A stretch of DNA of 10,859 bases from positions 1-10,859 of the forward strand of contig JAGWGO010000027.1 of assembly GCA_028867395.1 (NCBI GenBank). The letters run 5' to 3'. The notes under the pieces were generated by a model, which had not been told where the DNA came from, made no database searches, and saw only the letters and a program-made list of their open reading frames with translations. Source of the stretch: Nitrososphaerota archaeon. Lineage in GTDB: Archaea > Thermoproteota > Nitrososphaeria > Nitrososphaerales > Nitrosopumilaceae. Of this stretch, positions 1 through 7,109 are shown one piece after another (within the stretch, counting starts at the first letter, position 1; every line of letters starts with the position of its first letter). A program made the position numbers and the translations under genes.

Positions 1-493
1 GCCAACATGCAGCACCGAAGGAGTTCATCCATCAATTCTCTCAATCGTTGGTGGAATCGAGGTTGCAGAGGCTGTTAAAGTGTTGATTGAACGACCTCCT
101 ACTTTGACAAACAAATTGCTTTACATAGATTTGGATAACTTGGATTTTAGTACGGCTGAATTCAAGAAGGTCGATGAATGCTCTATCTGTGGAAAAGGCA
201 AGAAAGAAGAGCTACCAAAGCAAGAATTGATAATTGAAGAACTTTGTGGCCGCAACAGGGGTAAGCGAACCTTTTCAATTACTCCAACAAAGATGTTCGA
301 AATTGATGTACCAAAAATTACAAACTTGGCATCTACAAAGGGATTCAAGATTCAAAATCAAGGCGAGCTTGGACTATCAATGTCGACAAATGATATCTTT
401 GTAAGTTTTCTGAAGAGAGGATCGGCAGTTATTGTAGGTGAGAAGGATGAAAATTCTGCAATTGCATTATACAAGACGCTGGTAAGTGCTTGA
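1..493 (+). CDS. E1-like adenylyltransferase (MoeB/ThiF/HesA/UbaA family), C-terminal part
   Basis: Partial gene: the frame is open from base 2 to the TGA at 491-493 (163 codons), so the real start lies left of the window and the internal GTG at 80 is not the start. Family members adenylate the C-terminal glycine of ubiquitin-like sulfur carriers (MoaD, ThiS, archaeal SAMPs) for molybdopterin, thiamine or tRNA thiolation, or for protein conjugation. The fragment opens with PTCSTEGVHP, matching the C-x(4)-GV motif where MOCS3/UbaA-type E1 enzymes keep the thioester cysteine (third residue here). It continues into the GGIEVAEAVK helix, equivalent to the usual G..QA.EA.K helix. A CSIC pair is probably the second half of the zinc site. 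The remaining ~100 residues contain ELCGRNRG and a final segment (VIVGEKDENSAIALYKTL) that fit the C-terminal domain of longer MoeB/HesA proteins. The N-terminal ATP-binding half is outside the window. The family is clear; the specific carrier protein cannot be told. Confidence 0.85.
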   Translation, partial: PTCSTEGVHPSILSIVGGIEVAEAVKVLIERPPTLTNKLLYIDLDNLDFSTAEFKKVDECSICGKGKKEELPKQELIIEELCGRNRGKRTFSITPTKMFEIDVPKITNLASTKGFKIQNQGELGLSMSTNDIFVSFLKRGSAVIVGEKDENSAIALYKTLVSA

Positions 494-504
494 AAAAATA
501 TTTT
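494..504. terminator. AT-rich palindrome between convergent genes, possible bidirectional terminator
   Basis: Only nine bases separate the stop of the E1-like gene from the stop of the DUF354 gene on the other strand. Bases 495-504 read AAAATATTTT, a perfect palindrome, with a run of A at 493-498 (oligo-T for the minus transcript) and T at 501-504. Archaeal RNA polymerase terminates at oligo-T tracts, so this could serve both transcripts. The tracts are short and the gap is tiny, so this remains tentative. Confidence 0.35.
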
Positions 505-1528
505 ATAGAGTTTTAATCACGGACATTAATTTTGCAAAAGGATCTTCCATAGAATTTACAATTTTTTGTGCCTTGATCTTGTTATCTGATCCCTTGGCAA
601 GCATTTTTTTTGCAACTAGAAGAATTTTTCTAGCATTTGTTTCTCTTTTTACCAGCCCACTTTTTACTAGGTATTTTTCAATATGGTTTGGTACGGCATC
701 ATAAGATATGGTTGGAATGCCCATCAAGGCAGCCTCGGCAGTCATGGTGCCACCAGACCCTATGAATAGGTCGGTAACATCAAGAATCGACTTGCCATCA
801 ACCACTTTGCCCATGATCTTTACCTTACTTCCAAATTCCTTTCTGATCTTGTCTGTTTGAGGCTTGTATCTTGACAAGACTATGACATTATACTTTTTGC
901 CTTCCTTGCTAAATTCTGATACTATCTCATTGCTAATGGTGGTTTTTCCAAGTGCATATGCAGCTGCTGATTCTTCAAGTCTAATTACTATGGTCTTTCT
1001 TTGCCTATCTACCTTGAATGGTTTAGCATTTGATCTTTCTTTTACTATGGTTGCGGCATCAATTGCCCGGTACTGACTTATGTCTTTCTTTGAAATCCCA
1101 TATTTTACAAATTCCTCTTTCGGTATTACCCATGGAATTAGCAACTTTTGTGCAAATGGAAGTGCAAGTCTCATCACGGCCTCTGCATGCGGAGAATCTG
1201 AAAAAACAACATGTTTTATCCCAAGACCAAAAGCAACCCTTGATGCTTCGGGAGAGCAGAAACTTATGACCAGATCAGGCGAGAATTTAGATATAATTTC
1301 AGTCAAGCGATCAACCCTCTGGGTGCTAGCAATAAGCTTCTCTTTTCTTCCTGAACCCCCATGTCTCCCAACTAGTAAGAGATCAACGTGTTTTATCTTG
1401 GCAAGGTCTACAACTTGACCATAATTCCGTGAAGTACACAATATTTTGTGATTTTTGTCAAGTTTTTGCACCATTGGACCAAAAAATAACAGCTGTTTGG
1501 GTGTAAGTATATCAAACCAAATTTTCAA
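503..1528 (-). CDS. DUF354 family GT-B-like protein
   Basis: I choose a TTG start at 1528 (341 aa), because the family normally begins with M-K-I-W-F-D-I-L-T-P-K-Q and this sequence follows that TTG directly. The longer reading from the ATG at 1606 would add 26 unconserved residues and run into the divergent gene. DUF354 proteins have a two-lobed GT-B fold related to UDP-GlcNAc 2-epimerase and MurG-type glycosyltransferases; no reaction is firmly assigned. Visible elements are the N-terminal IWFDILTPKQ strand and loop, SDSPHAEA near residues 111-117, and the glycine-rich GSGGTMTAEAALMGIPTIS near 257-275, which resembles the nucleotide-sugar phosphate-binding loop of GT-B enzymes. No signal peptide or membrane helix is seen, so it is probably cytosolic. 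It is divergent from the dehydrogenase-like gene, 65 bases away. A role in cell-surface or glycan chemistry is inference. Confidence 0.8.
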   Translation of the reverse strand: MKIWFDILTPKQLLFFGPMVQKLDKNHKILCTSRNYGQVVDLAKIKHVDLLLVGRHGGSGRKEKLIASTQRVDRLTEIISKFSPDLVISFCSPEASRVAFGLGIKHVVFSDSPHAEAVMRLALPFAQKLLIPWVIPKEEFVKYGISKKDISQYRAIDAATIVKERSNAKPFKVDRQRKTIVIRLEESAAAYALGKTTISNEIVSEFSKEGKKYNVIVLSRYKPQTDKIRKEFGSKVKIMGKVVDGKSILDVTDLFIGSGGTMTAEAALMGIPTISYDAVPNHIEKYLVKSGLVKRETNARKILLVAKKMLAKGSDNKIKAQKIVNSMEDPFAKLMSVIKTL

Positions 1529-1553
1529 ACATTTTGAATAGAATTTGAGGGTG

Positions 1554-1566
1554 GAAAAAGTTTTTC
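1554..1566. promoter_or_regulatory. Inverted repeat at the centre of a divergent intergenic region
   Basis: The sequence GAAAAAGTTTTTC is a perfect inverted repeat with six-base arms around one central base (1560). The two divergent start codons are at 1528 and 1594, so the repeat lies 32 and 34 bases from them, almost exactly midway. It could be an operator for a dimeric regulator or part of two back-to-back promoters. No strong TATA box is visible for either gene in the 65-base region. Function is inferred from symmetry and position only. Confidence 0.35.
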
Positions 1567-1593
1567 TTAGCCTGCACTCATAGTTCGCATGAT

Positions 1594-2727
1594 TTGGCTG
1601 CCACAAAAGTTGTTGTTTACGGACTTAGCACTGAGGGGTACTCGATTGCGTGCCAAATGGCAATCAAGGGAGCAGATGTCTTCATTGTGGACGAATCAGC
1701 GCACATGGCAATTTCTCTCAAGGCAGAAATAGCCAAGACCTATCCAAATGTTACATCGCTAAAAGAAGATGAGCCGCTGCTTGGCGTGGAGCCAATTGAT
1801 GTGGCAATATCGCATGCAGAATACCTCTTCTTTGCTCCCAGAATCAGAAAGACTGGTCAGGAGGCAAAAATGGAAATTCACTCAAAATTCAAAGACGCCA
1901 CATCTCCAATGAAAAAAGGCGGTTCTGTCATATACAACCTCCCAACAGGAATAGGCGGTAACAATGAAACTATATCGCTTCTGGAACACATTACAGGCCT
2001 TGAAATGGGAAAAGGAATATCATATTTTTATTATCCACTTTCGAAAGGATATGCTCCAGAAATAATTGGCTCCTTTAATGGTAAACTTGATGATAAACTT
2101 GGAAAGCTGTTAGAGACAGAAAAGAAACAAAAAAAATTCGCATCAATGGCTTCTGCTGAAATTATTCATGCAATCAAAGTATTGACACAATTTTCAAGCC
2201 TCTCAAGTATTCTTGAAGTATGCAAGTTTGTTCAAGACGCAGCAACAAGAAATGATCTTGTGTTCACTGAATACAAAGATCTGTTTCTTGATGATATGAC
2301 AAATGGCCTGTATGATCTACGGTCACTTGGTACGTCAGTTGAGGGTGCAGGTACTATGATGTATCTAGTCAACGGGAGCATAAAGGGAATAGAGGGGTAT
2401 GTCAAGAGGCTAATAGATGAGATAAGGTCTACTTTGAAAAAGAATGAACTTAAGGCAAGTAGAACCAAGGTGGTACTTGTCTGGACACAAGATTCCTATG
2501 AGATGCGTGGAGACAAGGTTGACATGTTGAATTCTCTTGTCACAAAACTACGTGATTATATAGGAGATGTAGAGGTGCAACAGGGTCCAGGGCTTGACCT
2601 CTTCCACAGCGACAAGACCACCATCATAGTTGCTTGTTCAAAACTTGACTACGATAAGGTTGCCAAAAATGGAAAGGATTCTGATGTAATAATAATAAAG
2701 ACAAATCCACTGTGCGAGATATTGTAA
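1594..2727 (+). CDS. Nucleotide-sugar-dehydrogenase-like protein lacking the catalytic Cys
   Basis: Starts at a TTG (no in-frame ATG nearby upstream); 377 aa, shorter than the usual ~430 of UDP-glucose/UDP-ManNAc dehydrogenases. The order of elements follows that family. Residues 5-33 form a Rossmann unit (KVVVYGLSTEGYSIA, then FIVDE). Residues 106-150 match the 'lk.g..v...st..pGt...' and 'yyPls.G' segments. Residues 187-215 hold an AE...AIK helix like the dimerisation helix. Residues 290-377 resemble the C-terminal UDP-binding domain, with TKVVLVW, MRGDKVDML and two later strands. The region where the family has G-G-x-C reads SVEGAGTMMYLVNG (248-260), with methionines instead of the cysteine. 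The conserved catalytic Cys therefore appears absent, suggesting a non-oxidising or regulatory relative. The gene ends 8 bases before the preferred grpE start and probably heads the chaperone operon. Family assignment is by remembered pattern only; function unknown. Confidence 0.6.
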   Translation: MAATKVVVYGLSTEGYSIACQMAIKGADVFIVDESAHMAISLKAEIAKTYPNVTSLKEDEPLLGVEPIDVAISHAEYLFFAPRIRKTGQEAKMEIHSKFKDATSPMKKGGSVIYNLPTGIGGNNETISLLEHITGLEMGKGISYFYYPLSKGYAPEIIGSFNGKLDDKLGKLLETEKKQKKFASMASAEIIHAIKVLTQFSSLSSILEVCKFVQDAATRNDLVFTEYKDLFLDDMTNGLYDLRSLGTSVEGAGTMMYLVNGSIKGIEGYVKRLIDEIRSTLKKNELKASRTKVVLVWTQDSYEMRGDKVDMLNSLVTKLRDYIGDVEVQQGPGLDLFHSDKTTIIVACSKLDYDKVAKNGKDSDVIIIKTNPLCEIL

Positions 2728-2735
2728 TAAAAGGC

Positions 2736-3329
2736 ATGCAACAAAAGGATATGACTGATTTGCCGGAAGAAAATACCCAAATAGGAGAGAAAGAACAAAC
2801 TGTCCAAGAGTCAGAACTGGAAGAAGAAGTAGGTAAAAATCAGGAAACAGAAAATATTGAAGAACTGAAAATACACCTAGAAAAAGAAAAAGAAAAAACA
2901 GCCTCACAAGAAAAAAAAATTCAATACCTGCTGGCAGATTTTGAAAATCTAAAGAAAAGAACTGAATTGGATGTTCAGAACAAGGTAGACTCTATTGTGG
3001 ATAACATGCTACTAAAATTTTTAACACTTTATGATGATTTTATACGTGCAAAAGATGTTCTATCAAAACAAAAGGTAAACACTAGCGGTTTAGATGCCAT
3101 TTTAAAGAACATGAACTCATTCTTGTCTGAATATGGTGTAAGGCCTATCGAGGCTGTAGGAGAGATTTTTGATCCACGACTACACGAGGCAATCTCGATA
3201 AAAAATGACCCCACACTTGACGACAATACGATTACTACAGAATTGCGTAAGGGATATATTTTAAAAGACAGGATTATTAGACCTAGTCTGGTAGAAATAT
3301 CTAAAAAACAGATCAAAGAGATGAATTAA
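2736..3329 (+). CDS. grpE: GrpE, nucleotide exchange factor of DnaK
   Basis: GrpE is a cytosolic dimer that opens the DnaK nucleotide-binding cleft to release ADP. The ATG at 2736 gives 197 aa; a further ATG at 2751 gives 192, and a GTG at 2712 would overlap the upstream gene by 16 bases. The N-terminus is acidic and disordered-looking (residues 8-35), followed by a charged coiled coil (about 40-90) with the typical [10 protein letters not shown] segment. The C-terminal beta domain carries the hallmark [19 protein letters not shown] (134-152) and [19 protein letters not shown] (171-189). The start is the only uncertain part. It lies between the dehydrogenase-like gene and dnaK, with a single base before the dnaK ATG, so co-transcription and probably translational coupling are expected. 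Confidence 0.95.
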   Translation: MQQKDMTDLPEENTQIGEKEQTVQESELEEEVGKNQETENIEELKIHLEKEKEKTASQEKKIQYLLADFENLKKRTELDVQNKVDSIVDNMLLKFLTLYDDFIRAKDVLSKQKVNTSGLDAILKNMNSFLSEYGVRPIEAVGEIFDPRLHEAISIKNDPTLDDNTITTELRKGYILKDRIIRPSLVEISKKQIKEMN

Positions 3330-3330
3330 A

Positions 3331-5181
3331 ATGACAAAAATTATTGGTATAGATTTAGGAACTAGTAACTCTGCTGCGGCAGTTATGATGGGAGGTAAAC
3401 CCACTCTGATTCCAGCAGCTGAAGGAACTACTATTGGAGGCAAGGCATTCCCATCTGTTGTAGCATTCACTAAGGATGGTCAACTAATAGTCGGCGAGCC
3501 AGCAAGAAGACAGGCAGTAACAAACCCAGAGGGGACAGTCGTAGCAGCAAAAAGGAAGATGGGAACAGATCATGCTTTCAAGATATATGACAAAACATAC
3601 AAACCTCAGCAAGTCTCTGCGTTTATTTTACAAAAAATAAAGAAAGATGCAGAGGCATTCATAGGTGAAAAAATCGATAAAGCCGTGATTACAGTTCCTG
3701 CATACTTTAACGATAATCAGAGACAGGCCACCAAGGATGCCGGGCAGATAGCGGGCCTAGAGGTTGTAAGAATAATCAACGAACCAACAGCGGCCGCACT
3801 TGCCTTTGGACTTGACAAATCAAAACAAGACATGAAAATAATGGTCTTTGATCTGGGCGGAGGTACTCTAGATGTAACAATTATGGAAATGGGAGGAGGA
3901 GTCTTTGAGGTGATGAGTACCTCAGGAGATACCCAATTAGGTGGAACTGACATGGACAAAGTTCTAGTTGATTACATCGTTGATAACTTTAGAAAATCAT
4001 CTGGGATTGACATTACCAAAGATAGCGCAGCCATGGTCAGAGTACGAGAAGGTGCTGAAAAGGCAAAGATAGAACTCTCGTCTGTATTTGAGACTGACAT
4101 AAATCTTCCTTTCATATCGTATGATCCGTCAGCTGGACCCAAAAACTTGGAGCTAAAGATAACACGAGCAAAATTTGAGGAGCTCATAAATCCCATTGTT
4201 GAAAGATGCAGGCCTTCTATGACCAAGTCACTAGAGGATGCAAAACTGTCACCAGCAGATGTAAGCAAGATAATACTGGTAGGAGGACCAACAAGAATCC
4301 CACTAGTAAGGAAATTTGTTGCCAGTGTTATGGGTAAGGAACCAGAGGCAGGCGTAGATCCAATGGAGGCAGTTGCGCTGGGTGCTGCTATACAAGCAGG
4401 AATCATCGCGGGAGAGGTAACAAGCGATATAGTTCTTTTGGATGTTACTCCATTAACTCTTGGAGTCGAAGTCCTTGGTGGTTTACGTGAGCCAATTATA
4501 GACAGAAACACTACCATACCTACCTCCAAAAGTAAAACCTTCACGACTGCAGCAGACAATCAAACTGCAGTAACCATCCATATAGTCCAGGGTGAGAGAC
4601 CTATGGCTTCAGACAATGTCTCACTTGGAAGTTTCAACTTGTCTGGTATTCCACCTGCCCCGAGAGGAATACCACAAATCGAAGTCAAATTTGATATCGA
4701 CGCAAACGGGATTCTCAACGTAACTGCAAAAGATCTTGCAACCCAAAAAGAAGCCAAGATTACAATCACCGCAAGCACCAAGCTTTCAAAAGATGACATT
4801 GAAAAGATGAAAAAGGACGCTGAAACCTTTGCAGAACAAGACAAGAAGAAACGAGAAGAGGTGGAAATAAAAAATGAGGCAGAGCAGTATATCTACACAA
4901 CTGAAAAATTGATAAATCAAGATCTCAGGGACAAGATATCGCAGGATCAGGGAATAAAAGTAAGCAACGCAATAAAAGAGCTCAAAGATGTTCTTGACAA
5001 AGGACCTACTGAAATCAAACCAAAACTGGATGTACTAAAGAAGATAGTAAATGACATTAGCACTGAACTTTACAAAAATGTAACCCCACCTCCAGATGCT
5101 GGTTCACAAGGGGCTGCAGGAGCAGATGCACAAGGGTCTGCAGACGCCTCAGGCCAGGCTGCTGGAGGAGCAACAAACTAA
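3331..5181 (+). CDS. dnaK: DnaK, Hsp70 chaperone
   Basis: ATP-driven cytosolic chaperone, 616 aa. The ATPase domain shows the phosphate-1 loop [11 protein letters not shown] (5-15), K74 in [24 protein letters not shown] (122-138), [12 protein letters not shown] (149-160), [10 protein letters not shown] (173-182) and VGGPTRIP (317-324). The interdomain linker is DIVLLD (366-371), followed by the beta-sandwich beginning [12 protein letters not shown] and a helical lid. The last ~30 residues are a Gly/Ala/Ser/Gln-rich tail that does not end in EEVD. Between residues ~74 and ~94 the chain is short, as in Bacillus-type DnaK, lacking the ~24-residue insertion of Gram-negative DnaK. The usual NPDEAVA motif reads DPMEAVA (343-349). 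The ATG at 3331 follows the grpE stop by one base. No CIRCE element or HrcA gene is present, so bacterial-style heat-shock control is not supported. Confidence 0.98.
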   Translation: MTKIIGIDLGTSNSAAAVMMGGKPTLIPAAEGTTIGGKAFPSVVAFTKDGQLIVGEPARRQAVTNPEGTVVAAKRKMGTDHAFKIYDKTYKPQQVSAFILQKIKKDAEAFIGEKIDKAVITVPAYFNDNQRQATKDAGQIAGLEVVRIINEPTAAALAFGLDKSKQDMKIMVFDLGGGTLDVTIMEMGGGVFEVMSTSGDTQLGGTDMDKVLVDYIVDNFRKSSGIDITKDSAAMVRVREGAEKAKIELSSVFETDINLPFISYDPSAGPKNLELKITRAKFEELINPIVERCRPSMTKSLEDAKLSPADVSKIILVGGPTRIPLVRKFVASVMGKEPEAGVDPMEAVALGAAIQAGIIAGEVTSDIVLLDVTPLTLGVEVLGGLREPIIDRNTTIPTSKSKTFTTAADNQTAVTIHIVQGERPMASDNVSLGSFNLSGIPPAPRGIPQIEVKFDIDANGILNVTAKDLATQKEAKITITASTKLSKDDIEKMKKDAETFAEQDKKKREEVEIKNEAEQYIYTTEKLINQDLRDKISQDQGIKVSNAIKELKDVLDKGPTEIKPKLDVLKKIVNDISTELYKNVTPPPDAGSQGAAGADAQGSADASGQAAGGATN

Positions 5182-5214
5182 TGTTATGTTTGACAAAAAA
5201 TAAACCGCACAATC

Positions 5215-6321
5215 ATGAGTACTAAACGCGATTACTATGAGGTTCTTGGCATTCCAAAAAATGCGTCACAAGATGAGATAAAATCTCAGTACCGGAAACT
5301 TGCCCTCAAGTTTCATCCAGACCGAAATAAATCTCCAGATGCGGCAGAACATTTCAAGGAAGTATCTGAGGCGTATGCGGTATTGTCAGATACTGAAAAA
5401 CGCAAGACTTACGATAAATATGGACATGCAGGAGTTGACGGTAAGTACAGCACAGAAGATATTTTCCAGGGTTCCAGAGTTAATTTTGAGGATATTTTTG
5501 GCTCAGGTTTTGAATCAATTTTTGCAAACCTCTTTGGTGGTGGAGGTGGGGGCTTTAGATTTGGTGGTTTTGATTTCGGATTTGGCAGGGAAAGAGGAGC
5601 CGATCTGGTATATGACACAGAATTAACACTAGAGGATGTTCTCAGAGGAAAGCAGGAAGAGATTGAACTTCCAAGCGAGAATCCCTGTGGAGAATGCAAA
5701 GGAACTGGTGCCACTCCAGGAACAAGTATGAGGACATGTTCTGTGTGCAATGGTCATGGCCAGGTTAGGACATCTCGTAGCAGTGGCTTTTCCACATTTG
5801 TCACAGTTCAGCCATGTAATACCTGTAAAGGACAAGGCAAGATAATTGAAAGACCGTGTTCTAAATGTAAAGGATCTGGAAAACAGAAGGGGACTAGACG
5901 CTTTTCTTTTGAGATTCCACCTGGCATAGAAAATGGCGAATACAGAATAAAGGGAGAAGGAGAACAGATGTCAAATGGAATAAGCGGTGATCTTATAGTT
6001 AGGATCAAAGTAAAACCCCACAACAAGTTCAAGCGCGATGGATCTGACATATTTTACGATGAGGAAATATCTATGATTGATGCTACATTAGGAAAGAAAA
6101 TAACTGTACCAACCTTGGAAGGAGCTGAAAAAATTGACGTTGAGGCAGGCAGCCAGCCAAATACCATAATAAAACTAAAGGGAAAAGGACTCCCCCATCA
6201 AGGATCCAGAGGCAGAGGAGATCAATATGTTAGACTAGTTGTTAAGATACCAAAAAAATTAGACAAGCACCAACACAAGGTACTAGAAGAATTGCGGGAT
6301 AGCCTAAACCAAGAGGAGTAA
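5215..6321 (+). CDS. dnaJ: DnaJ, class A Hsp40 co-chaperone
   Basis: Delivers clients to DnaK and stimulates its ATPase; 368 aa, normal for full-length DnaJ. The J domain covers residues 6-70 with the essential HPD at 34-36. A Gly/Phe-rich linker follows (about 95-128, including a run of six Gly). The zinc domain has all four CxxCxGxG modules: C158/C161, C175/C178, C201/C204 and C215/C218. The two C-terminal substrate-binding beta domains run to about 350. The start is ATG 5215, with DYYEVLGI close behind as expected. There is no clear Shine-Dalgarno element; the 33-base gap after dnaK holds an A-rich stretch (5194-5204). The 3' end contains GAGGAG just before the stop, which can serve the next gene. 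Confidence 0.98.
   Translation: MSTKRDYYEVLGIPKNASQDEIKSQYRKLALKFHPDRNKSPDAAEHFKEVSEAYAVLSDTEKRKTYDKYGHAGVDGKYSTEDIFQGSRVNFEDIFGSGFESIFANLFGGGGGGFRFGGFDFGFGRERGADLVYDTELTLEDVLRGKQEEIELPSENPCGECKGTGATPGTSMRTCSVCNGHGQVRTSRSSGFSTFVTVQPCNTCKGQGKIIERPCSKCKGSGKQKGTRRFSFEIPPGIENGEYRIKGEGEQMSNGISGDLIVRIKVKPHNKFKRDGSDIFYDEEISMIDATLGKKITVPTLEGAEKIDVEAGSQPNTIIKLKGKGLPHQGSRGRGDQYVRLVVKIPKKLDKHQHKVLEELRDSLNQEE
6313..6318 (+). promoter_or_regulatory. Shine-Dalgarno element for the TTG-started nucleotidase gene
   Basis: GAGGAG lies at the very end of dnaJ, six bases upstream of the TTG at 6325, and is complementary to the CCUCC-type 3' end of archaeal 16S rRNA. It supports the TTG start, in a window where most starts lack such an element, and points to translation by ribosomes finishing dnaJ. 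Confidence 0.55.
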
Positions 6322-6324
6322 ATT

Positions 6325-6873
6325 TTGAAAATTGCACTAGATGTTGATGGAGTTCTTGCAGATGTCATACATGCTTGGTTATCATACAATAACAAAGTCA
6401 GGACAACCATATTGAAATCGGAGATATCAGAGTGGGACTTTTGGAAGAGATATGACATAAACAAGTTTGAATTCTATGAAGAGCTTTCAATGTGCTGGAA
6501 ATCTTGGAAAGATATCCCACCTACTGAAACTAGCATTTCTCATGCATCAAAAGAACTTTCAAAAATGGGGACTGTAGACATTGTCACTGCAAGAGAAGAG
6601 TCGACACATGATGATGTAAAGAATTGGCTCAAAATGCATGACATTGCGTTTAAAAATTACGTGGGGGTAGCAGAAGGAGCCGAAAAAGCAAAACTAGATT
6701 ATGATATCTTCATAGACGATTCTCCAATAAATGCAGAAAGCATGCTTGCAAGGGGGAAATCAGTAATACTTTACAGCCAACCTTGGAACCTTGATTTTGC
6801 CGACCAGAGGGCAAAAAGAATCTATGAACTAAAGAACGCAGTAGACGTTATCGGTAAAATCCACTGTAATTAA
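6325..6873 (+). CDS. HAD-superfamily 5'(3')-deoxyribonucleotidase-like phosphatase (NT5C type)
   Basis: 182 aa from a TTG start. The N-terminus KIALDVDGVLADV (2-14) is HAD motif I, with the nucleophile D6 and acid/base D8. Motif II is the Thr of IVTARE (T88). A Lys near 121-123 fits motif III, and FIDDSP (129-134) gives the Mg-binding acidic pair. A small helical cap lies between motif I and motif II. This matches the NT5C/COG5663 group, which removes phosphate from nucleotides, often deoxyribonucleotides; the exact substrate cannot be read. It lies three bases after dnaJ and is the last gene of the operon. A housekeeping nucleotide-pool role or repair of damaged phosphoesters after stress are both possible. 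Confidence 0.8.
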   Translation: MKIALDVDGVLADVIHAWLSYNNKVRTTILKSEISEWDFWKRYDINKFEFYEELSMCWKSWKDIPPTETSISHASKELSKMGTVDIVTAREESTHDDVKNWLKMHDIAFKNYVGVAEGAEKAKLDYDIFIDDSPINAESMLARGKSVILYSQPWNLDFADQRAKRIYELKNAVDVIGKIHCN

Positions 6874-6965
6874 CTTTCTCTGTATATAGTTGATTAAAAT
6901 GGATCAGAGGGAGAGTAACTTTTCTTCTCATAAGACACTTATTCTGGAGTTTTAATTTTCACGTT
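6874..6965 (+). other. Spacer between nucleotidase gene and tRNA-Leu
   Basis: A 92-base AT-rich gap. It contains TATATA (6883-6888), a T-rich stretch after GAGAGTAAC, and two further AT-rich segments (ACTTATT at 6937-6943 and TTTTAATTTT at 6950-6959) in the range expected for a promoter of the tRNA at 6966. None is decisive. No protein-coding gene is supported. Confidence 0.4.
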
Positions 6966-7050
6966 GCGGGGGTCGCCTAGCCTGGTCAACGGCGTAAGGC
7001 TCAGAACCTTATCTCTTAGGAGTTCGTGGGTTCAAATCCCACCTCCCGCA
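6966..7050 (+). tRNA. tRNA-Leu (anticodon CAG)
   Basis: The whole cloverleaf can be folded by eye. The acceptor stem is 6966-6972 with 7043-7049, seven pairs including one G-U. The D stem is GCC 6975-6977 with GGC 6991-6993. The anticodon stem is TAAGG 6995-6999 with CCTTA 7007-7011, around loop CTCAGAA, giving CAG at 7002-7004, which reads CUG. A long variable arm (CTC 7013-7015 with GAG 7020-7022) is the class II mark of Leu/Ser tRNAs. The T stem is GTGGG 7026-7030 with CCCAC 7038-7042, around TTCAAAT. The discriminator base is A7050, as leucyl-tRNA synthetase expects. CCA is not encoded and there is no intron in the anticodon loop. Confidence 0.96.
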
Positions 7051-7079
7051 TTACTGAAATTTTGGAGATTAATGAAAAA

Positions 7080-7087
7080 TTTATAAT
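7080..7087 (+). promoter_or_regulatory. TATA box of the PII gene (leaderless type)
   Basis: TTTATAAT preceded by an A-rich BRE-like stretch (GAAAAA). Its centre is about 26 bases upstream of the ATG at 7110, the distance from an archaeal TATA box to the transcription start. The mRNA would therefore begin at or next to the ATG. It lies only 30 bases after the tRNA end. Confidence 0.7.
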
Positions 7088-7109
7088 CTATTACTCAATT
7101 GTTGGCTTC

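Noticed and set aside
1529..1606. 26-residue N-terminal extension of the DUF354 protein
   Set aside because: It overlaps the divergent gene and its promoter region and does not look like the family N-terminus, which begins at the TTG at 1528.
1625..1650. TTAGCACT resembling the left half of a CIRCE heat-shock operator near the head of the chaperone operon
   Set aside because: It encodes part of the Rossmann loop (L-S-T) of the dehydrogenase-like protein, and the right half GAGTGCTAA is missing at the expected spacing.
2712..2735. GTG start for grpE overlapping the upstream gene
   Set aside because: Adds eight unconserved residues; the ATG at 2736 (or 2751) gives a normal GrpE N-terminus. 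Not strictly excluded.
3972..4559. Long open frame (195 codons) antisense to dnaK
   Set aside because: It lies wholly within dnaK, has Ser-rich composition typical of antisense reading, and no recognisable motif.
6899..6955. 18-codon open frame with ATG in the spacer before tRNA-Leu
   Set aside because: Very short, no Shine-Dalgarno, and TATATA is too close upstream for a leaderless start; no family recognised.
7030..7075. tRNA-Leu 3' end as integration site of a mobile element
   Set aside because: No integrase, no direct repeat of the tRNA 3' end found nearby, and both flanks are core genes.
7026..7109. N-terminal extension of the PII protein into the tRNA
   Set aside because: The tRNA T-arm is translated in that reading; the PII family starts exactly at the ATG at 7110, which has a correctly placed TATA box.
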